Of a stretch of DNA of 64,000 nt, positions 24,171 through 34,094 are shown piece after piece. A program made the position numbers and the translations under genes. This stretch comes from Girardinichthys multiradiatus (Eukaryota; Chordata; Actinopteri; Cyprinodontiformes; Goodeidae). A model generated the notes under the pieces. The model was not told the DNA's origin. It saw only the letters and a list, made by a program, of their open reading frames with translations, and ran no database searches. The stretch lies in NCBI RefSeq assembly GCF_021462225.1, contig NC_061811.1, forward strand, positions 23,931,163 to 23,995,162, in the 5' to 3' direction. Each line of letters begins with the position of its first letter. Position 1 is the first letter of the stretch.

Positions 24171-25869
24171 AATATGTCAGTCTATCTTTGTTAGGAGGGA
24201 GGGAGAGCTGTAGTCACTTCAGTGGGGGCAAGAAGCACGTTTTCCAAACTGTTCTGGCCAACCATCTCCATTTTCTCTCTGTTTACTTTTACGTTTAGGA
24301 GTTTACATGCTAATTCCATTACAGGGATTAAAATAGTTTGTTTGAGCCATCCTCAAACTCTGCTTCCCTTGTCCTTCTTCCTCCCCTTAAACCCTTGCAA
24401 CACTTACAGAGTTTCAGGTCCCTGGGATGGGTTTAGGGATAATTGGACAAGTGAACACAAGGCAGCTTGGATTGAAGAATGTTCCAGAAAGAATCTCTTG
24501 CATGAGCTAAAGTTTGGGTTTGAACCATGGTTGTGGCACGTGTCTGCAGTGGGGAACAGAGGAAAAAGAGAAAAATTATGTGTTATCACATCAGGCTCAG
24601 GAGTCTAGGTGGCTGGGTCACGTTTGAGCCTCTGCTGATTACTGATTGGTGTTCGCATGTTGCAGGACTCAGGGACACTGCAACAGAGGTGAGCTCAGCC
24701 CTCTCTTCCTGAAAAGGAGCAAAGTACTGCTGTCCAAAGGCTAAAGGCAAAACTCTAAAGATAAGTGAGTGGTGTTCAGTCAGTAAAAATGGGTGGAAGG
24801 TGAGGTTTCCAGACACATAAATATAACTAAACAGGTTGCAATATGCAGAACTGTTTCATAAATGTATTGAATTGTATATATTTGGAGACATTTCCTAGCA
24901 GCAATAGAGGGGAGACTCACAGCATTGTTAAATAAGTTGAACACACTGCTTGTGGGTCTAAGCCACCCACAGCAAGTAATCTTCTTTGGAACTGAGAGGG
25001 CTCAGAGAGGCTAAGCCTGGTCAACAACAATGCAAGGGGGCATCCAGAGCATGCTTGTGCACCCTACAAAACAAAACAAAAAGTTAAGTGGACAGCAGTG
25101 AAAGGTATTTTACTTCTAATGACTTGAAATATGCCTCTTTTTCAACCTTTTTCCATTGCTCATACATGAAAATGATCTTTATTGGCTTTATCTGCCTGCA
25201 ACAAACTGTTCCATAAACCATACGGGTGCTTTGTTTGTTTGCGTAGATTGTTTTTGTTTTTTTTAGCTTGCACGATGCATAGGTTCAGAGTGATGCATGT
25301 GTAGACTTGTCATGATGGATGACACATCAAAAAAGTTAAGCATATCATTCTGACGAAACATTGCAATACCATGCATCTGTGCATCATAACATAAACACTC
25401 TGCTGTAAACTGAGTTGTGTTTCTGGAGTACCTCTCCTGTCTTCATCCCTGACAGCTGTCACTGTCGCCATCTATTCACTACTGGAATTGTCCCCTACAG
25501 ACTGAAGAGGAGAATGGAAAAAATCCTCAGCTTTAATGTCTCCGTCCCACGTGATCAGACTGTAACCCCAGAATCTCCTGCCAACCATCATCCTCTCCCC
25601 GACACATCCATGACTGCTGCATGCCAGCTTGTCTCTTGTCTCTTGTTTACACTCATGCCCTTTCTGTGACATTCCAGTCACTAACCCGCGTTTTCTCTCT
25701 GCAGAGGTAGGAGTTGTGTTCCTTGACCAAAGCAATAACTGTGACTTCTCTTTAAACTCAGTCATGTTTTGTGGCTGAATTTCTGGGTCCTCAATGTTGC
25801 CTGTGTTACATATCTATATTTTGTTAGAAGTCATGTCAGACTTAAACTCAGTAACAATAAATGCATTTA
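24171..25869. other. intergenic DNA
   Basis: Mixed composition. A 128-codon + frame (24222-24608) has no recognisable motif. No repeat identified with confidence. Confidence 0.45.
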
Positions 25870-27192
25870 ATTGGTGTAAAGAAAAAAACTGTTTCAAATT
25901 GCAAGCAGTGCCATCATGCTAACATAATTTGGACTGCAAAGTTTTATATTTGGGACATCTTTTGACTGCTTTTCAGAAGTTTTGCATTTAATCACGATCA
26001 GTACTGGTAACATATGGCGATACCCTACAGAGGTTGCACAAGCAGTCCAACTCCACCAAGATGGCACATCAATACGTGCCATTGCCTGAAAGGATTGGTT
26101 TGTCTCCCAGCACGGTCTCAAGAGCATGGAGAATATTCCAGGAGACAGGCAGTTAATTTGGGAGATCTGGACAGGGCCATCGGAGGTACTTAACCCATCA
26201 GCAGGACCGGCACTGCTCTTTTGTGCAAGGAGGAACAGGATGAATAATGCCAGAGCTTTAAAATGGGACCTTCAGCAGGCCTCTGACGTTCTCTGACCAA
26301 ACCATTAGAAACAGACCTCATGAGAGTGACCTCAGGGCCCGACGTCCTCTAGTAGGCATGGTGCTTACTGCCTGGCACCGTGGATGTTGAATGGCATTTG
26401 CCAGAAAACACCAGAATTGGCGGGTTTAGTACTGGCACCTTGTTTATTTCACACATGAGCTCATGTGACAGACGTGGAAGGGTCTGAAGAAGCTGCGGTG
26501 AATGTTCTGCTGCCTGGAACATTGTTCCACATGATTTATTTGGTGGTGTGTCATTGTTTGTCTGGAAGGACGCACAGACCTGTACAGGATAAATGATAGC
26601 ACCTGACTGGACCTGACTGCACCTTTGGTGCAGTGGGTTCTGGGTTCTTCCTGGTGCATAATAATGCCTAGCCTCATGTGGCAAGAGTATGTAGGCTTTA
26701 TTGGAGGATAAAGGAATCGATACCATTGACTGGCCTCCATGCTCCCCTGACCTAAACCCAAAAGAAAATATCTGGGACATCATGTAGGTCCATCCGACAC
26801 CACCAGGTTGCCCCTCACACTCTCCAGGAGCTCAGTGATGCCCTGGTCAGGATCTAGGAGGAGATATCCCAGGACACCATTCATCATCTCATCAGAAGCA
26901 TGCCCCAACCTTGTTGGGCTTGCATACAAGCAACTACTGAGTACCATTTTGAGTTGCAACGATATTTCACCAAACTGGAGTAGCCTGCTACATCAGTTTT
27001 TCAGTCTAAATTTCTCAGTGACTTCAGATTAAGCCCACTTTGGGTTGATCATTTTGATCAAATGATGTGACATCCTTTTGATCCTAACACATTACCCATT
27101 CCATATCAGTATGGATATCCAGCATGACATGTTTTCCAATTGAGATCTAATGTGTTTTCACATGTGTTCCTTAATTTTCTGAGGAGTGCATT
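25870..27192 (+). pseudogene. decayed Tc1-like element with transposase remnants
   Basis: Frameshifted transposase. An N-terminal AVQLHQDGTSIRAIA block lies near 26039, followed by LSRARRNRMNN-like and RPRR-type linker remnants; WPPCSPDLNPKENIWDIM near 26727 carries the third catalytic residue, and EEISQDTIHHLIRSMP (from 26860) is the C-terminus. The right end AATTTTCTGAGGAGTGCA at about 27192 matches the inverted repeat of the element entering at 63593, so both belong to one family. The left inverted repeat was not found. Confidence 0.75.
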
Positions 27193-28429
27193 AAATGCAT
27201 CACTGCCTTGTGTTTTGATTAATTTCAATTTGGTTCATACAAGTCTTAGAGTGTGACATCTGGTGGCAAAGTGTGAGTTTACAACCACTGACTGGGCCCT
27301 CTGCAAATATGTCTGAAACAGTATATAAATACAGCATTTTGAAACAGAGAACAGTTTTACAAAGGAGATTAGTTAAGATTAGTGATTTTTAAAATCATTT
27401 TTGAAACATGTTATAGGAAAAAACAATCTGATTCCAGACAGAAAACCGTATCCAAAAAGGTAAAACCCCATTAAGAATATTAACAATTTTATAACAAACA
27501 TTGCTATGTTAGTTGTGTTTTTAGTAAGCATTTATTGAATTTTAAATGGATATATTAAAATCAAGTCAGCTAAAGTATTTCACAGCATCCCAAACGCATA
27601 AAAGCTAGGAGTGTTTGATGCTTTCAGTTGATACACACAGGGCTGTATTAGGGAGGATATGGGCCCTGAGGCTTGACCCGGTTTTAGTGCCTTACCCACA
27701 CAAGTTTCTTTTACACAAGCAAATTACAATACATTGATAGTTACCTGACATAAATTCTTGAAATTTTTTCCAAATAATTCCTCAATGTGGAAATCAAACG
27801 CAGTCACTAAAATACACATAAACAATGTAGGGCTTAAGCATACTCTAAAGCACGCTATTATGTGTGACTTGCTTTGGGTCAAAGGTTAGCTTAGAGTTGG
27901 GGCTATAAAGTCAACATTTTCAAAAAGATAAAGATTAAAGCAATAGAATATTATTTAAAAGTTAATTTATTAACTCAATTCACCAAGTGAAACACATTAT
28001 TCAGATTAATTACACACAGACTGTTTTCAAGCCTTATTTCTGTTAATTTTGATGATTTTCCACTTATTGAATATATACTTTAATTCTAGTTTTATGCCTG
28101 TCTATTCTTCATTATTGTTTTCTGTTATTACTCACGGGTGTTGTTATACTTTTTCTATTTTAATATGGGATTAACCAATAATTTTGGAGATTATTGTCTT
28201 CATTTAATATTTTTTTTATTTTTCCTCCTGGCTAAATGATGATTGTTGGTTCTGAGTTTTAAGTTACTCTCACTTGATCCTACAATTCCTTACATCTCCA
28301 TTTGTTTTCGCTTCAGGCCGAATACATATAGGAATATAATTGCATTAAGAGAGTTATGATCAAATATCTTTTATAAGTCACATAAAAAAAAAACAACTGT
28401 GGGCTGCTTTCTATTTCCATAGCAGATGA
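27193..28429. other. AT-rich DNA upstream of the candidate bmp4 promoter
   Basis: No gene or identified element; the composition shifts sharply to GC-richer at about 28430. Confidence 0.5.
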
Positions 28430-28545
28430 GGAAAGAAGGGGGGTTATCCAAGGTGTTTGAGACAGATGAGGGAGGTGGTGGTAAAGGGACGGAGGGCAAA
28501 TTGGGCGGACACATAAAAACTGAAGGGATCGCAGATGCTGGATCA
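28430..28545 (+). promoter_or_regulatory. candidate bmp4 core promoter
   Basis: A GA/GC-rich stretch containing GGGCGG at 28503 and a TATA-like ACATAAAAAC at 28511-28520, immediately before the candidate first exon. It stands out from the AT-rich sequence on its left. Inference only; a 5' end map would decide it. Confidence 0.35.
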
Positions 28546-28778
28546 TTTGGAGTCTGCCCGTCCTTTGCGCACCGACTGTTCTGGAGACAGACAGGCAAAC
28601 CCGCCGCAGAGTCCGAGAGCCGCCTTTAGAGCTTTCACAGAAGGATAAACCTGCTAAAAAGGCACCCAACTTTCTTCCGAGGCTGAATTTTTGTGTTTGT
28701 TTTTGCGGCAGATCGCGTGGACTGTTTAGAAACACCTTTTTCATTTTCATACGAGGATACCTGTATGTCTTACTGATG
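28545..28778 (+). other. bmp4: candidate bmp4 first exon (5'UTR)
   Basis: GC-richer unique sequence ending in a strong donor (TGATG/GTAAGC at 28778/28779), about 4.1 kb upstream of the supported 5'UTR exon. It begins about 30 bp after an ATAAAA box. The start coordinate is an estimate. Known vertebrate bmp4 genes have one or more noncoding first exons several kb upstream, which fits. No protein is expected. It could instead be an unrelated transcribed or conserved element. Confidence 0.45.
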
Positions 28779-31017
28779 GTAAGCGCTCATCATCTGACGC
28801 ACTCACTTCTCAGAAATCATAAAAGGGACTTTAGACCATTTACGGGATCTTTATGGGGATTTATTTTATTATTTCTGGAAAGTCTGAAAATAATTCACAA
28901 GAGAAATAAAATTCTCGAATGAAAACGACATCCCAGTGTGTCCTAATGATCCAGTTTGAGATGAATGGAAAAGTATGTGATCCTTCAGAAGCAACAGGTT
29001 TTTGCTGGTTTGTTCTGAAAGCCTTGTGCAACGACAAAACCAAGATAGTGAGGTCATTTCCAAACAAAGCGTCTGATTTCCCTGCGCGTCGCTTGTTTCC
29101 GAACCGCTCAAATATTCCCCTTCATTTATTAGAATATTTTAATAAAGAAAAAAAATACACTCGCCTCCACTCAGATATGAGGAAATGGAGACAGAGCTAT
29201 GAAAATGAGGTCAAAAATTAGCTTTGGTCCAAAACTATTTGCAAAGTTTCCATTGTAATCGGTGATAAATTACAGTACAAATATGTAATCTCAGCAATAA
29301 TACTTGCGCATTTTTTGAGCGCATTTTAATTTGTCACGTTGGTTTCAAAAACACGATAGGGTTTCAAAAGATAACTGGTGTAGAGTTACAGACATGATTT
29401 ATGTGCAAAAATAGAAAGAAGCTACAGAGTAACAGAAATCCACGTACATTAAAGTTTTAACAGTTCATTGAAATCGAAATTACCCATTCAAAATGAGTTA
29501 CCATTTAAAAAAAAAAAAAAAAAACAATAAATGCAGCCTCTGGATTATAAGGTCCATGACAGATATGAAGGGAAATCAGTCAAGTTAATCTTAGAAAGTT
29601 TTACAGACAATCTGCTGACAGTGATCTTATGGATTTTATATATTTGAATTTGTATTGGAAACAAATGAAATTATTGTGTTTTATTTTTACATTTTCAGTT
29701 GTAATATTTGATCAAAATTAATGTCCATTACTGTTTTAATACCCCCAGGGTTTAAATATATTCTAATATTTGATCAGTAGAAAAGCTGAAAGCCAGAGAT
29801 CAGATTTGGGTCACCTTCATCAGCTGGTGATCAGCTGGTCAAACACTGAAAAATCTATTTTTTTGTGTGTTTAGTCTTTGGAAAACAAAATTGGTTGCTT
29901 ACAATAAAAAGAAATCGGTATCAGCCAGCAAAAGCCTGATCGGTGCATATCTTGTTATCATGTCAGTTATCTTCAAAGGAGGAACTAGCTTGAACTATTT
30001 TTATGAAATAAAATCTTCTCAATTTTTATTGTGATTGTTCCCAAATCTTCCCTGAAGTTAGATATGAATTATAAAGTAAACTTCAAGGAGGGCAGAGTAT
30101 CAGCCAAGAAAACCACGAGCAGTTAAAAGTTGTGTTATAAATAATACTGCATGGTAAAAGTGTGTCTTAAACTCCTGAAACTCTAAAAAAAAAAAACAAA
30201 CCTCTCCATTTGGAAGGTCATCATCCATAATAGTGTTTCCATATAACTACAAACTGAAAAACATAGCTTCCATTTACGACAGACATGCTGCTGCAGACAC
30301 CCTTAATGATAAAATCAGGTCATAGATCTGTTCCCGTGGCAACTTGTTGCACTCCTCTCTCCCTCTCTGCCTCGTTCCCATCTTCCCTCCCACCAATCCT
30401 GTCAAATTCCTCAAGAAACACATCTGAAGAGCCATGTGCATAGTCATATCACATTATCTCTGGTCAGAGAGAGACTGAGAGGGAGGGAGGGAGGGAGGGA
30501 GGGAGGGAGGGAGAGGCAAAAGCAGGAGCGAGCAAAGCCAAGGGCAGTTGACTGCTACGGCCTAATTGCACCCTGGTCTGCATTTGTCACTGTAAAAAAA
30601 GGGCCTGTCTGTTGCTAGGTTTGAAGGATTTTTGGATGTAAAGCACCCTGAACACATATATAATGCAGGTGCTGCTGTGCTATGGTTGTTTGTTTGAGAG
30701 GAGTTGTACAAGATGTTGTTAAAACTTCTAATGTTTCACTTTTGTATCTTCCAGGCTAGTAAACATGTACACATTCTTCATTTTTTTCTAAATTTAAGAG
30801 TTTCTCCACTAAGTGTTCTTTTTATTCGCCTTTCATCATCATCACACCACTTTGAGTCGTTTGTACGCTGTAGGGTACAGCTTTCTCAGTGGCTGGTTAC
30901 AGTTACAAGATGTTCTGTATGGTCACTTCTTTTCACTGCTATGAATCCCTGTAATCATGGGAGAGGCCTGCTCTGTACAATGAACGTTTGTTGTCAGAGA
31001 TGTGCACTCACTGATTC
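28779..31017. other. inferred bmp4 5' intron, proximal part
   Basis: AT-rich with poly-A at 29508-29525. The stretch 30510-30620, after the GGGA run, is complex and repeat-free (GACTGCTACGGCCTAATTGC) and may be regulatory. Short frames only. Confidence 0.4.
30478..30513 (+). repeat. (GGGA)n microsatellite
   Basis: About eight GGGA units inside GA-rich sequence. Confidence 0.93.
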
Positions 31018-31038
31018 ATACACACACACACACATGCA

Positions 31039-31070
<32 letters not shown>

Positions 31071-31094
31071 CACACACAGACAGACAGACAGACA
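31018..31094 (+). repeat. (CA)n/(GCAC)n/(GACA)n compound microsatellite
   Basis: CA units, then GCAC units, then CA and GACA units; it makes the THTHTHAR-type spurious frames. Confidence 0.95.
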
Positions 31095-31544
31095 CGTTTA
31101 TCCCAGCACCCCATGGGTAATAGAGCTGATCATGTTCTGACCCCTCCTCTCCCTCGCTTCACCAAAGTTCTCACGAATACGCGAGCGGTGGCACACATTT
31201 AGTGTAAAAGTGCAGACAGATCATGCATGCGCGTGCTCGATGCTCCTCAGCTTTTTTCGTGTGTGTGTGTGTGTTGTTCTGCTTTTGCACACAGACGTTA
31301 GATCCAGTGCCATGACCGAGAAAGAAGGGTCACGCTCAGGTCAGCCTAATGCTGTTAGGAAAAAAAATTATTCTTGATTGCATGTAGAGTGAGCCATGCA
31401 AGGGCTGAGATACTCTCACAGATACCAAACCAGGAACATTCGCACACTTGGAAACACACCACTTGTCAGGGTTACACACAAAAACAGAAACTTTCTTGGG
31501 AATATAATGCTTTGCAGAAGTTAAAGAATCACACTTCAGTTTCG

Positions 31545-32420
31545 TTGTGATAGTAGTGCATAATTGTGAATAAATGGACAAAACATTTTACAAACCAAAA
31601 TCTGAAAACCTACAGTTGTATTTAGGCCCCTTTACTCTGATAACCCAAATGAAACCCAGAGTCACCTTCATCGTTTTCTTCAGAAGTCAACTAATTAGCA
31701 AATACCTTCAACCTGTGTGTAATTTAAAAGCTGTTCTAAAATGGCCTTGTTGTAGAACATTAGTGAACAATCAGAGAACTTTCAAACATGGATAGGTTAT
31801 TAATCAATATCCTAAGCCTTGGATATCTCATGGAGCATTGGTTAATACATCACCCGAGAAATGGAAGAGTATAGATAAACAGCAAATCTACCAAGATGTG
31901 GTCATCCATCTAAACTGAGGAGCTACAGAGATCAACAACTCAGGTGGGAGAATCTGTTTGAGTAAAAGGGTATAGTTGGGGCCATATGCTGTTGAAAGAA
32001 AGCAATAAACAAGTCCTGGAGTTTGTTGCAAGCTATGTCAGGGACACAGCAAACATGTGGAAAAGGTGATCTGGTCAGACACAAAGCTACATTCAAAACA
32101 CTATGTGGGGGTGGAAGATTATCACTGGAAATCACCCTGACCACAAAAAATCCATGGTGGTGGCAGCATGATGCTATGGGGATTTCTCTAGGAAACTTGG
32201 CAGAGTTGAAGGGTGGCTCTGCATACGATTTTCTTAATAGGGCTGAATACAAATGCATGCCACACTTTTCAGATTTTTATAAAACAAAAGTTAAAACGCA
32301 TGTATCATATTCCCTTCACTTCACAATTATGCACTACTTTGTGTTAGGCGATCACCAAAAATAAAGCGAAAAATGTGAAATATGAAGGAATGTGAATACT
32401 TTTGCAAGGCCTTGTATGTC
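31545..32420 (+). mobile_element. Tc1-like element upstream of bmp4 coding exons, decayed
   Basis: Internal CCATGGTGGTGGCAGCATGA tract (transposase GGGGSIMLWG region) near 32152, then GGGCTGAATACAAATGCATG and the ending GTGAATACTTTTGCAAGGCC. It lies in the inferred first bmp4 intron. The open frame 32023-32364 is a by-product. Confidence 0.7.
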
Positions 32421-32915
32421 TTGCTTTCTGTGTACTATTGTTTGGATGTACACCAGCTTAAATGAAGACCTGGGCTGCTTCAGGGTTCTCACTCATAAAT
32501 TAATGAGTGTGACTCAGCAGCAGGTAATACATTAAATGGCATCTTAAAGCAAATCATTGCATATGTTTTATGTAGATTTCGTCTTTAGTCAGCGTCAGAT
32601 GTAGTTATTGAACATCGTCTTCTTGCTGTCTGTGTTGAGGTTTAGACATTAGTGATCTGCTGTCTGTTTTGTGGCACATACCTCCTTACATTCCAGTTGC
32701 AGCAAATAGCTAGCTTACCCACAACCCAAAATGATAAGCCTTAAAGAGACACTGGGTCTCTCTGCTGGCCGCCCACACACACCCACACATGCACACACAC
32801 ATTCTCATGTGCTGGTCTTCAAGTAAATACCATGTAACAACCTCAAGTGTTTGCAGCCGCCATCGGTTTATAACCCACCCCCCTCCCCCCGTGTGTTTTC
32901 TACTGTATCTTTCAG

Positions 32916-33038
32916 GAACAGGGTCACTCCAACGCCCTCCTGCAGCCTCCCAACACCACCTAACATTTCCTGGAAGAACGTGTCCATTGCGTGCTCCCAA
33001 GAAACATGGACTGTTTTCCCATGCTTTCTTTTCTGTCG
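32916..33038 (+). other. bmp4: bmp4 5'UTR exon (noncoding exon 2)
   Basis: A 123-nt exon with a strong acceptor (CTGTATCTTTCAG) and a near-perfect donor (GTCG/GTAAGTAC). Its last ~35 nt, ATGGACTGTTTTCCCATGC and onward to TTTTCTGTCG, closely resemble the end of the human BMP4 leader as I remember it, directly before the segment leading to the start codon. Spliced to 33730 it restores the same junction context. The homology is from memory, so an alignment should confirm it; splice sites are seen directly. Confidence 0.82.
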
Positions 33039-33750
33039 GTAAGTACGTGGACAGTGCCGTATCAGTTTTGTGCTGCATCTTGCATATCTTCTTCTCTTCT
33101 CTTCTCTTCTCTTCTCTTCTCTTCTCTTCTCTTCTCTTCTCTTCTCTTCTCTTCTCTTCTCTTCTCTTCTCTTCTCTTCTCTTCTCTTCTCTTCTCTTCT
33201 CTTCTCTTCTCTTCTCTTCTCTCAGGGAACCTGAGACTGTAGCATTAGTCCATAGCTAAACCAAAGGTGTTGGGTTGGTCATGTGCATGAGAAAGAGTAG
33301 TTTGTTTTAAATGTGATGCAAACAACAAGAAAGCCCTAAGGTTTGCTCTGTAACTTACAAATTTGCTATGACCCCAAGTCTGCCTCTTTTACTTATGCAG
33401 CTGTAGTGCAGGAGACAAGCGAAAGGGGTGGGGGATTGCATTTAAAATGCTGGAGCGTAGAACCGGCTGTTTACATTTGGAGGATGTCACAAAAGATACA
33501 CAAAAAGCAGTGTATCTGATCGTAGTCTGCTTTACTGTAAACATGACTGCATTATTGAGGATAATCAGTCTGCCTTTAGAGGGAATGGGTAAATGGGGGG
33601 GTTAGTTGTGAGATATGTTGTGGAAAAGACAGACATTCTTTTTTCTTCTTATGTCCTCTGACCCATCTGCTCTCAGCTCAGACCTTTTCTAAACTTCTGT
33701 CATCTTTTTCCATCTGCTGCCCCCAACAGAGACATCATGATTCCTGGTAA
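33006..33750 (+). promoter_or_regulatory. upstream ORF overlapping the bmp4 start codon
   Basis: In the spliced leader an ATG at 33006 in strong context (A at -3, G at +4) opens 11 codons to 33038, continues across the junction at 33730 for 6 more codons and stops at TAA 33748-33750. The predicted peptide is MDCFPMLSFLSRHHDSW. It is out of frame with bmp4 and runs past the bmp4 ATG (33737) by 11 nt. A ribosome using it would miss the main start, so it is expected to repress BMP4 translation. A similar peptide can be read from the human leader as I recall it. Confidence 0.7.
33088..33223 (+). repeat. (TTCTC)n pentanucleotide microsatellite in bmp4 intron
   Basis: About 26 near-perfect units of a CT-rich pentamer beginning roughly 50 bp after the donor of the 5'UTR exon. 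It accounts for the long LFSSLLFSS-type open frames here, which are not genes. Confidence 0.97.
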
Positions 33751-34094
33751 TCGAATGCTGATGGTCATTTTAATATGCCAAGTCCTGCTGGGAGAAAGCA
33801 ACCATGCTAGTCTAATACCTGAAGAAGGGAAGAAGAAAGTACCTGGCCTGCAGGGTCGTTCGGCCGCTCAGAGCCATGAACTGTTGCGGGACTTTGAGGC
33901 CACACTGCTGCACATGTTTGGCCTCAAGAGGCGGCCACGGCCCAGTCGCTCAGTCACTGTGCCCCGCTACCTGCTGGACCTCTACAGGCTGCAGTCGGGG
34001 GAGGCTGAAGAGGTCGGAGCTCACGACATTGACTTCGAGTACCCCGAGAGGTCGGCCAGCCGGGCCAACACTGTGAGGGCCTTCCACCATGAAG
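33737..34094 (+). CDS. bmp4: bmp4 coding exon 1
   Basis: Encodes residues 1-119 plus the first base of codon 120: signal peptide and N-terminal prodomain, ending in AFHHE. The exon itself begins at 33730 after a CCCCAACAG acceptor, leaving 7 nt of 5'UTR before the ATG. The donor is GAAG/GTACGA at 34094/34095. The intron position matches the conserved vertebrate BMP2/BMP4 coding intron (established knowledge). Confidence 0.96.

Noticed and set aside
24222..24608. 128-codon + frame
   Set aside because: No motif, promoter, or splice context, and competing minus frames of similar quality.
32789..33259. 156-codon + frame with LFSSLLFSS repeats
   Set aside because: Produced by the TTCTC array; the real feature here is the bmp4 5'UTR exon.
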